Source: Clostridia bacterium
GTDB lineage: Bacteria > Bacillota_A > Clostridia > Oscillospirales > CAG-272
NCBI GenBank assembly: GCA_017631775.1
Contig: JAGBSQ010000015.1
Coordinates: forward strand, 1 to 17,191
Reading direction: 5' to 3'
Length of the DNA stretch: 17,191 nucleotides
The notes under the pieces are model-generated. The model did not search any database, had not been told where the DNA came from, and saw only the letters and a program-made list of their open reading frames with translations. Made by a program: the position numbers and the translations under genes. Shown here piece after piece: positions 7,977-17,191 of this stretch. Numbering within the stretch: the stretch's first letter is position 1; each line of letters begins with the position of its first letter.

Positions 7977-8041
7977 TTACAAAACAAGGCTTTGGTCAGT
8001 CGTTTTTTATTTTTGGATTTCACGTAATGTGCATGCTCCAA

Positions 8042-8064
8042 ATTCTGTTTATTAAAGTAGAGGC
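8042..8064 (+). promoter_or_regulatory. Conserved upstream element, copy 3
   Basis: Third copy of the 23-base block, here GTTTATTAAAGTAGAGGC, ending 37 bases before the start codon. Because the likely promoter lies 66 bases further upstream, this copy would be transcribed, which favours a leader or regulator-binding role over a core promoter, unless a second promoter exists. Confidence 0.45.
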
Positions 8065-8101
8065 CCATAAACACGAGCCCAAAACAAAAAGGAGACAGAA
8101 A

Positions 8102-9448
8102 ATGAAAAAAACTTTTAAGTTCACCGTGTTGCTCTGCTTGACTGTTGTTATAATACTTGCGGGCGTAGCGTGCAAGCAAGAGCCGAGCACACCGCAAACA
8201 ACCACTCCCACTCCTACTCCCACCACCCCGGCGGAGACAACCACCCAAGAGCCTATTGACCCCGATATGCCCGAGGGTGCCACGCTTGTAGAATCGCTGA
8301 ATGGCAAAAACGCCAAGGAGCTGCTTGAACAATTTGCAGAGGACTTTTCAAATGCCGAAAGCTATGATTTGGATGCAGCAATGTCAACAACCGTTGAGGA
8401 TATCAAATTTGAGCAATTTATAAAACTCCGAGTTAACAGTGAAAAACTTGCAATGCTATTGGAAACTGATGGCATCTTTTATAGCGTTTATTTTGTAGAC
8501 GGCATGATTTACGTCAATACAAACGGCGAAAAGATCAAAATGCCTGCCACCGACATTGACGATATGCTTGGCGAGGACGCACTCGGCTCCTTGATTGAAG
8601 AAAACGGAATTGGTTTGGAATTTTCGGAAGCGGAATTAGAAGCCGCAGCCGATGCAAACATTTATCTTTTCCAAAACCGATACGTTGTCACCATTCACAT
8701 ATTTAACGAGGAAGAAGAGCGCGAAGAAACATCCGTGTTCTACTTTAATGCAGAGGGAGAGTTGACAAACGCAGCTTGTTATTTTGACGGTGGATTTTAT
8801 ATGCTTACTCTCACCAGCTACAACAAACCCGTAGAAATCGCCCCCCCAGCCGATGCCGACGAGTACCTCTCTATGCCAAATGAAGATATCGACCCGCCCT
8901 CAAATCTTGGCGACAGAGATGAGATCTATGCAATTTACAAAGACGTTTGTGCCACTCTGCAAGGCGCTGACCATTTTTCGGTATTTTGCGACAAACCCGG
9001 AATCTCCAACAGCTTTTATTATGATGTTGCCGGCAAGAATAAATCCTTGATGATATTGGAACCGGACGGTATGCTTGAGCTGTGGTACATCTGCCCCAAG
9101 GCGTATGTTGCATTTGATGGAGGCGACATTTACACAGCAAAAGCAGACAATGCATTTTTTAGCTATTTTACATCTGCTGAAGAAATGTTCCCCTTTGCCG
9201 CCTTTGCATTGGACGATATGCAAAATTTGTGTTGCAGCTATGACGCAACGCAAAGCGAGACCGTGATTGAATTTGACTACGTAGATGAATCTGGCATTCT
9301 TTACCAATACAAATACGCATTGGCAGATGACGGCAGCTACATTGATATCAGCGTAACCGAGTTTGCCAACGGCACCGAGGCCGGAACCCACACTTACTTC
9401 TTTGAAGAAAACCCCGACCTCAAAATCGTGTTGCCCGAAACATATTGA
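8102..9448 (+). CDS. Modular surface lipoprotein 3 (two repeat modules)
   Basis: Function not recognised. This 448-residue paralogue has an MKKTFK start, signal segment 7-23 and Cys24 (GVAC). A Thr/Pro linker (25-60) leads to one N-terminal module (about 61-267; VESLNGKNAKELLEQF, VDGMIYVNTNGEKIKM, SYNKPVEIAPPADADEY) and the shared C-terminal module (268-448). It lacks the second N-terminal-type module of its neighbours. I chose the ATG at 8102 because GGAG sits at 8091-8094 at good spacing and the signal peptide then starts exactly as in the paralogues. The frame is open upstream to 7967, but that would bury the signal peptide and overlap the promoter. The N-terminal module is closest to module 1 of lipoprotein 2, so this gene may be a copy that lost the middle module, or the ancestor before it was gained. 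Confidence 0.88.
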   Translation: MKKTFKFTVLLCLTVVIILAGVACKQEPSTPQTTTPTPTPTTPAETTTQEPIDPDMPEGATLVESLNGKNAKELLEQFAEDFSNAESYDLDAAMSTTVEDIKFEQFIKLRVNSEKLAMLLETDGIFYSVYFVDGMIYVNTNGEKIKMPATDIDDMLGEDALGSLIEENGIGLEFSEAELEAAADANIYLFQNRYVVTIHIFNEEEEREETSVFYFNAEGELTNAACYFDGGFYMLTLTSYNKPVEIAPPADADEYLSMPNEDIDPPSNLGDRDEIYAIYKDVCATLQGADHFSVFCDKPGISNSFYYDVAGKNKSLMILEPDGMLELWYICPKAYVAFDGGDIYTAKADNAFFSYFTSAEEMFPFAAFALDDMQNLCCSYDATQSETVIEFDYVDESGILYQYKYALADDGSYIDISVTEFANGTEAGTHTYFFEENPDLKIVLPETY

Positions 9449-9463
9449 TTGCAAACAGCGCAC

Positions 9464-9491
9464 AAAAAGCCACCCCTCGGGGTGGCTTTTT
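9464..9491. terminator. Bidirectional terminator between converging gene rows
   Basis: A 13-bp perfect stem (9464-9476 with 9479-9491) with A-run and T-run on its flanks, so it serves lipoprotein 3 on the plus strand and the phosphoesterase gene on the minus strand. Closely related to the hairpin at 5329-5350. Confidence 0.88.
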
Positions 9492-9505
9492 TCTTGTCTT
9501 TGAAC

Positions 9506-9565
9506 TTATTTTTTTGCCTTATTTCTCGCCGCTGTGAGTGTGTTTTTAAGCAGCATGGTGATGGT
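9506..9565 (-). pseudogene. folD 3'-end remnant (copy B)
   Basis: On the minus strand this encodes [19 protein letters not shown] and TAA, identical in protein to the last 19 residues of intact folD, with several synonymous differences in the DNA. The match stops at 9565, exactly where the nine bases TTTGACATT begin; the same nine bases occur at 12012-12020 on the far side of the phosphoesterase gene. It is a scar rather than a gene. Confidence 0.85.
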
Positions 9566-9585
9566 TTGACATTGCTTTGAGTATT

Positions 9586-12018
<2,433 letters not shown>

Positions 12019-12035
12019 TTAAAAAATGAAAGGTT

Positions 12036-12890
12036 TTATTTCTTCGCCTTATTTCTCGCCGCAGTCAGCGTGTTTTTGAGTAGCATTGTAATGGTCATCG
12101 GTCCTACTCCTCCGGGGACGGGGGTGATGGCGGAGGCGATGGGCTCAACCGATGCGAAGTCGACGTCGCCTGTGAGTTTACCGTCTTCGCGGCGGTTCAT
12201 ACCAACGTCGATAACGACCGCTCCGGGTTTGACCATATCGGCGGTAACAAAATCGGCTTTGCCGATGGCAACCACCAAAATGTCTGCCTCGCGTGTAACC
12301 TCTGCAAGGTTCTTTGTGCGGCTGTGGCAAATGGTGACCGTTCCGTTTGCGTGGAGCAGGAGCATTGCCATAGGCTTGCCAACAATGTTGGAGCGCCCGA
12401 TTACTACACACTTTTCGCCCGCAATTTCAACACCCGTACGTTCGAGAAGCGCCATAACGCCTGCGGGCGTGCAGGGCAAAAAGCTATAATCGCCTATCAT
12501 AATTTTGCCCACGTTATAAGGGTGGAAAGCATCTACATCCTTTTGGGGGTTGATGCGCAAAAGCACCTCGGTTTCGTCGAGATGTCGGGGCAAAGGGAGT
12601 TGCACAAGAATGCCGTGAATTTGCTCATCGTTGTTGAGCTCATCCACAAGCGCGTTCAGCTCGGCTTGGGTGGTATTCTCGGGAAGCTCGTACACACGGG
12701 AGTAAAATCCGACCTCTTCGCAGGCCTTCTTTTTGTTACGGACGTACACCTGCGATGCGGGATTTTCGCCTACGATGATCACTGCGAGCCCCGGCAAAAA
12801 GCCGTTTTCTTTTTGGAACTGTGCCGTTTCCGCTTTGATCTCCTCGCGAATTTCGGCAGAGATCAGTTTGCCGTCAATTCTTGTTGCCAT
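12036..12890 (-). CDS. folD: Bifunctional methylenetetrahydrofolate dehydrogenase/cyclohydrolase
   Basis: FolD interconverts 5,10-methylene-, methenyl- and 10-formyl-tetrahydrofolate in the cytoplasm using NADP. The 284-residue length is standard. Visible motifs: Y49-V-R-N-K53-KKACEEVG with the catalytic lysine K53, QLPLP (97-101), KDVDAFHP (117-124), the PCTPAG substrate loop (139-144), the nucleotide-binding GRSNIVGKP (165-173), and [10 protein letters not shown] near the C terminus. The ATG at 12890 lies two bases beyond the lgt stop, so the two are probably co-translated; GAGGA upstream falls in the lgt 3' end. Its last 20 or so codons exist in two further truncated copies at 5366-5434 and 9506-9565, showing that this 3' end was a duplication boundary more than once. 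The gene itself appears intact. Confidence 0.97.
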   Translation of the reverse strand: MATRIDGKLISAEIREEIKAETAQFQKENGFLPGLAVIIVGENPASQVYVRNKKKACEEVGFYSRVYELPENTTQAELNALVDELNNDEQIHGILVQLPLPRHLDETEVLLRINPQKDVDAFHPYNVGKIMIGDYSFLPCTPAGVMALLERTGVEIAGEKCVVIGRSNIVGKPMAMLLLHANGTVTICHSRTKNLAEVTREADILVVAIGKADFVTADMVKPGAVVIDVGMNRREDGKLTGDVDFASVEPIASAITPVPGGVGPMTITMLLKNTLTAARNKAKK

Positions 12891-12892
12891 TT

Positions 12893-13942
12893 TTATTTAT
12901 CCTCTTTTTGAAAAAGCTTTTTTACTTTGACTACAATCTTCTCCCAAGCTTCCTTCAGCTTTTGCATATCGGTTTTTTGCTCGACGGTTTCTTCTTTGCC
13001 CTCGGCAAGCTCTGCCTCTACCTTTTTGGCTGCCTCGTATGCGGCGTCCTCAAGAACGAGCAGGCGTTCGCGCTTGCGCGTGAGAATGGTGAGAACAAGC
13101 AAAGCGGCACCGCAACCAATAAAGCACAAAAGGCCTACAAGCTGCGAAATGCGCACGTTTGTGCCGGGAACGTAAAGGCTATCGGTGCGGAAGCCTTCGA
13201 TGAACATACGTCCAAAGCCGTACCACGTAAAGTAGAAAAGTGCAATTTGACCGTGAAATCTCTTATGCTTGTAAAGAACGTTTGCAAGTGCAAAACCAAC
13301 AATGTTCCAAACGCTCTCATAAAGGAAGGTAGGGTGATAGTAGGTAGTAATGCCCCATTGATCAAGACCCATGCGGAAGGTGTTAAAGAAGCTTCCCTCG
13401 CCCGAGGTGAGTACGAGCTCTTTGTTAAAGAAGAAAAAGCGTGTGGTGTCGGTGATGGCATAGCCGTAAGCCTCGCCGTTGAAGAAGTTGCCCCAACGTC
13501 CCATTGCTTGCGCAATCATAACACCGGGAGCCGCCATATCAAAGAGCTTGCGCCACGAGATCTTTTTAAAGTAGCACATAATCACAATGCCAAGGCAACC
13601 GCCAATAATGCCACCGTAAATGCCCAAGCCCCCGTTCCAAATAGCGAGTGCCTCGCCAAAGGTTTCGTATTGGTCGAGCGTGGTTAAAACGTAGTAGGCA
13701 CGCGCGCCAATGATGCCGAGAATGACGGTGAGAAGTGCGATATCGATGATGTCATCCATCACAACGTGCTCATTCTTTTTGCCGCGGAAGATAACGTAAG
13801 CCACCGCAAACATGATGCCAAGCGTAATGATGAGACCGTACCAACGGACCTCAAGCTTGCCAAACAGCGTAAAGGCAATTTTGTTCAGTTCTGTTTCCGC
13901 GATGCCAAGACCGGGAAAAGAAACGATTGTTTTTTCCAGCAT
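12893..13942 (-). CDS. lgt: Prolipoprotein diacylglyceryl transferase
   Basis: Lgt transfers diacylglycerol from phosphatidylglycerol to the lipobox cysteine of prolipoproteins, the first step of lipoprotein maturation, in the membrane. The 349-residue protein has about seven hydrophobic segments, the Lgt signature [13 protein letters not shown] (148-160, with R149, N152 and E157), the [10 protein letters not shown] loop (Tyr109 where E. coli has a catalytic His, as usual in Gram-positives), HPTFLYE and a C-terminal [11 protein letters not shown]. After the last membrane segment a charged, helical Lys/Glu-rich tail of about 70 residues extends into the cytoplasm; typical Lgt is 260-300 residues. 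The ATG at 13942 has AAAGGA upstream and follows the ymfH stop by 27 bp. The window encodes five predicted Lgt substrates, three on one side, one at each end of its own gene row. Confidence 0.96.
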   Translation of the reverse strand: MLEKTIVSFPGLGIAETELNKIAFTLFGKLEVRWYGLIITLGIMFAVAYVIFRGKKNEHVVMDDIIDIALLTVILGIIGARAYYVLTTLDQYETFGEALAIWNGGLGIYGGIIGGCLGIVIMCYFKKISWRKLFDMAAPGVMIAQAMGRWGNFFNGEAYGYAITDTTRFFFFNKELVLTSGEGSFFNTFRMGLDQWGITTYYHPTFLYESVWNIVGFALANVLYKHKRFHGQIALFYFTWYGFGRMFIEGFRTDSLYVPGTNVRISQLVGLLCFIGCGAALLVLTILTRKRERLLVLEDAAYEAAKKVEAELAEGKEETVEQKTDMQKLKEAWEKIVVKVKKLFQKEDK

Positions 13943-13969
13943 AGTATTTTCCTTTCCGTCCGTGTTCCC

Positions 13970-15253
13970 TTACAAGGGGCGAACAACAGACATTGCAAAA
14001 TGCTTGGGTTGATAAAGGGTGTGCAAAAGCGCCTCGAGTTCTTCTTTCTTAATCGATTGCAGAACTGTGGGAACGTCAAAAATTTGAGAGCCGTCAAAAA
14101 CAAAGGACAAAAGTCTGTTTGCAATTTCGTCGGTAGAATCGTATGCGCGAATTTCGTCGGCATACATCACGCGGCGGCAACGCTCAAAATCCTCGTCCGA
14201 AAGGCCGTTTTTGCGCGCCTCGTCGAGATATTGCATCATGCGCTCATACACCGCCTCGGGGTTTTTGGATTCGCCCGAAATGCAGGTGAATGCAAACTGA
14301 TTGTTGTCGGAAGAATAGCCAAAGGAGAAGGACGGAGAGACCAAATCCTCTTCAAACAGTTGTGCATAAAATGCACCTGCTTGCGAAAAGAGGATTTCGT
14401 TGAGAAGTGCCACCGAAAGGTCGCGTCTTAGGCGCTCGGTGGGGTCGGCTGGAATGATTGCATCCTTGATGCCGATGTAAAAGATAGGCTTTGCCACTTG
14501 CATTTTTGCATTGGCTCTTGTGCGACGAACCGTTTGGGGTTCCTCGGGGTAAATGCGGCGCACAGGCTCTTTTTCCTCGCGCGTTGCGGGAAGAACGCGG
14601 TCGGCAACCGCCAAAACCGCTTCGAGGGTGATGTTTCCGCACACAACAAGCGCCATGTTATCAAGGCGGTAAAAGGCGTTGTAGCACTCGTAAAGCAGCT
14701 CGGGGGTAATCTTTGCAATGGTCTTTCTCGTTCCCAAAACGTTATTGCGAACGGGGTTTTTGTGGTAGAGCGAGGTAACCAAGCCAAGGTATGCTTTTTC
14801 CCAAGGGCTGTCCTCATCCTCGTGAATTTCCTCACCGATGATGCCTCTCTCACGCGCGACAGATTCTGCGGTGAAGTGCGGCTCCGTAACAAAGGTGAGC
14901 AGCTCGGCAAGTGCCTCCTCTACGTGCTCGGTGCAGCTAAAGAGGTATGCCGTTTTGTCATAGTCGGTGTAGGCGTTGGAGTCGGCTCCGAGTGCCGAAA
15001 AACGCGCAAACGTATCGGTGCCGTCGGGTGCCTCAAAGAGCTTATGCTCCAAAAAGTGCGCAATGCCCTCGGGCATGGTATATTGCTTTTCTCCCACACA
15101 AAACGCAGTGTTCATAGAGCCGAATTTGGTGGCAAAAAGCGCATACGTGTTGGTCATTTTCTTGGGGAACACGTAAATGGAAAGTCCGCTCGCGTGCTCC
15201 ACATAGGTGTATTGCTCGCGCAAAAGCGCGGATGTGTACTCAATTCTCTTCAT
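13970..15253 (-). CDS. ymfH: M16 peptidase-like protein YmfH (EF-P modification-associated, active-type)
   Basis: A 427-residue member of the M16 (insulinase/processing peptidase-like) family. It carries the inverted zinc motif HFLEH (His66, Glu69, His70) and a likely third ligand Glu142 in GIIGEEIHEDEDSPW, so it should be catalytically competent. In Bacillus subtilis YmfF/YmfH (also annotated YfmF/YfmH) accompany the pathway that adds 5-aminopentanol to elongation factor P; the peptidase substrate is not firmly known. I chose the ATG at 15253: GGAGGA stands 8 bases upstream, and it overlaps the ymfF stop by 14 bp, implying translational coupling. The open frame extends 19 codons further but without support. 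Efp is not in the window. Confidence 0.92.
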   Translation of the reverse strand: MKRIEYTSALLREQYTYVEHASGLSIYVFPKKMTNTYALFATKFGSMNTAFCVGEKQYTMPEGIAHFLEHKLFEAPDGTDTFARFSALGADSNAYTDYDKTAYLFSCTEHVEEALAELLTFVTEPHFTAESVARERGIIGEEIHEDEDSPWEKAYLGLVTSLYHKNPVRNNVLGTRKTIAKITPELLYECYNAFYRLDNMALVVCGNITLEAVLAVADRVLPATREEKEPVRRIYPEEPQTVRRTRANAKMQVAKPIFYIGIKDAIIPADPTERLRRDLSVALLNEILFSQAGAFYAQLFEEDLVSPSFSFGYSSDNNQFAFTCISGESKNPEAVYERMMQYLDEARKNGLSDEDFERCRRVMYADEIRAYDSTDEIANRLLSFVFDGSQIFDVPTVLQSIKKEELEALLHTLYQPKHFAMSVVRPL

Positions 15254-16583
15254 CGATATCCTCCTCCTTCGCTCCCGTTGGATGCAGAACAAAAACGGTA
15301 TCGATTGCAATTTTGTTGGCTACGCGAACAACGTCCTCGCGAGAGAGTGCGGCAATGCGCGCGCTGCCCTCCTCGGGAGAAACGGAAACGCCCGCCAAGG
15401 CGCGACCAAGGTAATAAACCTCCATAGCCGCAGGACTGTCGGAAAGCTGACGGTAGGCGTTCTCCATCGACTTTTGTGCCGCCTGCCACTCGGCATCACT
15501 AATGTCGCCTACGGCAAGAGATGCGAGCTGACGTCTGATCTCGGCTTCCGCCTCTTCGCGTCGGTCATTCTCAAGACTGCAACAAATGGTCAGCGCTGCC
15601 TTGTAGGCGTTGAAGGTGGAAAAACAGGAATAGCAAAGTCCGAGTTTTTCGCGCACGTTGATGAAAAGTTTGGAGACGGGAGAGGACGAACCCAGAAGCT
15701 CGTTGTAAAGAGCAACCGCAAAAAAGTCCTCATCCTGCACGGCGGCAGGGGTGCGCAGACCAATGACAAGCGCACTTTGATGCACGGGCAAATCCTCGAT
15801 GACCCTTTGCTCCTCTTGGCGGCGCGGAATGCTTGCCACACTTGTGAGAGGAATGGAAGGGTTGTTTTTTTCTATTTTTTCAACTTGAATTTCTTTTGTA
15901 CCAAGACCCTTTGTCAGCGCGTCAATTACGCGGTCGGTGTCGGTTGCGCCAACGTAAAAGGCATGGAGCGAGAGGTTTTGATAAAGAGCTTTCCAATAGG
16001 CGGTCAGCTCCTCGGGGGTAACTGCCATAACCTCTTCTTCGGTGCCGTAAAGGGGTGTGCCGCAGGGTTCGCTATCAAACATTAGCTTGCGGCAAGCATC
16101 CATGGCGTAGCTTTGCGGATGGTTCTTTTTTGCGCGAATGGCATCGCATTGCAGCTTCTTTTCGCTTTCCACATAGTGAGAAAGGAGCAATCCGTTCTCA
16201 TCTAACACGGGAGAGAAAAAGACCTCGCGCATGATTTTGACGACCTCGCAAAGAATCGTTTCGCGCTCGGCGCTGCCTTCGGGAATGTATTCCCTGCCCA
16301 ACACATTGGCGCAAAGGCCGAACACCTGCGCATCTCCGCGATAGAAGTTGCGCACGGAAAGCTCGGTGCCGTACAAATAGTCGAGACGGCGATTGATGGC
16401 GGAAATGTCGGGACAGCTCTCGGTGCCGCGCAAAAGAACGGCCAAGAGAAGCGAGGTCATATAGGGTTTTTGCCCTTCGATCGGCAAAACAGCCGAGAGC
16501 GAGAGCATTTCGGTTTTGAATTTTTGGGTTTGGCAAAGTCGCAACGAAAGGTTGGGACTGAGCCTGAGTTCAATTGGAATCAT
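15240..16583 (-). CDS. ymfF: M16 peptidase-like protein YmfF (EF-P modification-associated, inactive-type)
   Basis: A 447-residue M16-family protein that lacks the HxxEH zinc motif at the expected place (around MTSLLLAVLLRGTESCP), as is usual for the non-catalytic partner. Family features include QKFKTEMLSLSAVLP at the N terminus, the LDYLYGTEL segment and the C-terminal domain with LLGSSSPVSKLFINVREKLGLCYS. It should pair with YmfH, encoded directly downstream with a 14-bp overlap, as the structural half of an M16 heterodimer. The ATG at 16583 has AAAGGA upstream; an alternative TTG at 16619 overlaps the stop of the small lipoprotein but has no binding site. Its role in EF-P modification is by analogy with Bacillus. 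Confidence 0.9.
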   Translation of the reverse strand: MIPIELRLSPNLSLRLCQTQKFKTEMLSLSAVLPIEGQKPYMTSLLLAVLLRGTESCPDISAINRRLDYLYGTELSVRNFYRGDAQVFGLCANVLGREYIPEGSAERETILCEVVKIMREVFFSPVLDENGLLLSHYVESEKKLQCDAIRAKKNHPQSYAMDACRKLMFDSEPCGTPLYGTEEEVMAVTPEELTAYWKALYQNLSLHAFYVGATDTDRVIDALTKGLGTKEIQVEKIEKNNPSIPLTSVASIPRRQEEQRVIEDLPVHQSALVIGLRTPAAVQDEDFFAVALYNELLGSSSPVSKLFINVREKLGLCYSCFSTFNAYKAALTICCSLENDRREEAEAEIRRQLASLAVGDISDAEWQAAQKSMENAYRQLSDSPAAMEVYYLGRALAGVSVSPEEGSARIAALSREDVVRVANKIAIDTVFVLHPTGAKEEDIDEEN

Positions 16584-16615
16584 TCTGATTTTCCTTTGTT
16601 TGGGAATTTGGCAGG

Positions 16616-16831
16616 TCAATACCGCTTGGTACCATCGGGGTCAGGCGTGTTGGAGAAATCCGGCTCGGTCTCCTCTGGTGTGGTCTCCTCGGGGGTTGTC
16701 TCGGGTTCTGTTGAAAAAGGAGAAGTGTTTTCTTCTTGGTTTTGCGGTTGCCCAAAAAGTGCACAAGATGCAAAACCGAGGCAGAACGAAACAGACAACA
16801 CAACCGCCAAAAGTCGATAGACGTTCTTCAT
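16616..16831 (-). CDS. Small lipoprotein: signal peptide plus Thr/Glu/Pro linker only
   Basis: A 71-residue protein with signal segment 1-22 and lipobox FASC (Cys23). The rest is a linker rich in TTPEE repeats like that of lipoproteins 1-3, ending in PDPDGTKRY with no domain behind it. The ATG (16831-16829) overlaps the TAA of the upstream gene as TAATG, with GGAGG five bases before it, so it is coupled to the isomerase gene. It is either a genuine small surface lipoprotein or the stub of a modular lipoprotein that lost its domain. The strong binding site and clean spacing to ymfF (32 bp) favour an expressed gene. Function unknown. Confidence 0.75.
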   Translation of the reverse strand: MKNVYRLLAVVLSVSFCLGFASCALFGQPQNQEENTSPFSTEPETTPEETTPEETEPDFSNTPDPDGTKRY

Positions 16832-17191
16832 TAAGCCTCCAAGGAGCGCAAATATTTGATGCAACGCTCAACCTCTTTGATGCCGGTGGGGTTGAGGGTT
16901 TCGCTTTCAACAACCATTTGGAGTCCGTGTGCAATGGCGTATTCGCGAACGGCGGCAACGGGTGCAGTTCCCTCGCCAAGCGCGCGGCCTTGTCCGTTTG
17001 CAAGTCCGTCCTTGAGGTGAATTACGCTGACACGGTCGCCAAGACGCTCAAGGAGCGCGATGGGATCTTGTCCTGCAGCGTATGCCCAGAAGGTGTCGAT
17101 TTCGAACTTGATGTTGGTGCAACGCTGGAGCACTTCGTGCGGAATTTGACCGGCTTTGTTGGGCAGGAACTCATCCTTGTGGTTGTGGTAG
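16831..17191 (-). CDS. Sugar phosphate isomerase/epimerase, C-terminal part
   Basis: The C-terminal 119 residues of a TIM-barrel protein of the xylose isomerase-like/IolE/AP endonuclease 2 superfamily, cut by the window end. Visible motifs are YHNH directly at the edge, KFEIDTFWAYAAGQDP (metal-binding Asp and a hallmark Trp), VIHLKDG (His and Asp ligands), ALGEG and VVESE (Glu ligand). These are typical of cytoplasmic sugar isomerases or epimerases; the substrate cannot be told from this fragment. It ends in TAA (16833-16831), overlapping the start of the small lipoprotein. The 5' end of the gene, and any promoter of the minus-strand gene row, lie outside the window. Confidence 0.88.
   Translation of the reverse strand, partial: YHNHKDEFLPNKAGQIPHEVLQRCTNIKFEIDTFWAYAAGQDPIALLERLGDRVSVIHLKDGLANGQGRALGEGTAPVAAVREYAIAHGLQMVVESETLNPTGIKEVERCIKYLRSLEA

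Noticed and set aside
7967..8101. An N-terminal extension of lipoprotein 3 by 45 codons
   Set aside because: It would place a long hydrophobic stretch before the signal peptide, overlap the TTGACA/TATCCT promoter, and ignore the GGAG site before the ATG at 8102. The paralogues start at the equivalent MKKTF.
15254..15310. An upstream start for ymfH
   Set aside because: The extra residues come from ymfF in another frame and are Arg-rich. The ATG at 15253 has GGAGGA at the right spacing and gives the usual 427-residue length.

Overview
The window looks like chromosomal DNA from an uncultured, probably gut-associated, member of the Clostridia (Firmicutes). The evidence is the YmfF/YmfH M16 peptidase pair, strong AGGAGG-type ribosome binding sites, Lgt with a tyrosine at the position where Proteobacteria carry histidine, a Cys/His-rich spacer typical of clostridial surface proteins, and lipoproteins with Thr/Glu/Pro linkers. 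No species can be named from the sequence alone. I see no rRNA, tRNA, CRISPR array or transposase.

Plus strand, 1 to 9448: the acidic tail of an unidentified gene and its terminator; a TtcA-family tRNA thiolase (143-910); a 420-bp non-coding stretch packed with seven perfect inverted repeats; the radical SAM protein YgiQ (1331-3298); and three paralogous lipoproteins (3405-5315, 5840-7837, 8102-9448). The lipoproteins are mosaics of about 200-residue modules of unknown function, each behind a Thr/Glu/Pro linker and a lipobox cysteine at residue 24. They share a conserved element 40-65 bp upstream of the start.

Minus strand, 17191 down to 9586: one tightly packed gene row, read from high to low coordinates. 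It runs from a sugar isomerase/epimerase end, through a 71-residue lipoprotein that is only signal peptide plus linker, YmfF, YmfH, Lgt and FolD, to a large collagen-repeat lipoprotein with a calcineurin-like phosphoesterase domain. The two gene rows converge on a bidirectional terminator at 9464-9491.

The main structural story is duplication. Between the first and second lipoproteins lies the 3' end of folD (minus) joined head-on to a second copy of the 3' end of ygiQ (plus). This is the order expected at the joint of a tandem duplication of a segment running from the ygiQ tail, through a lipoprotein gene, to the folD tail. A third folD tail lies beyond the third lipoprotein, next to the phosphoesterase gene. 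The original order was therefore probably ygiQ - lipoprotein gene - folD (convergent), later expanded by duplication and gain of the phosphoesterase gene. Functionally the window joins tRNA/translation-factor modification (TtcA, YmfF/YmfH), folate metabolism (FolD) and a lipoprotein locus in which Lgt sits among five predicted lipoproteins.
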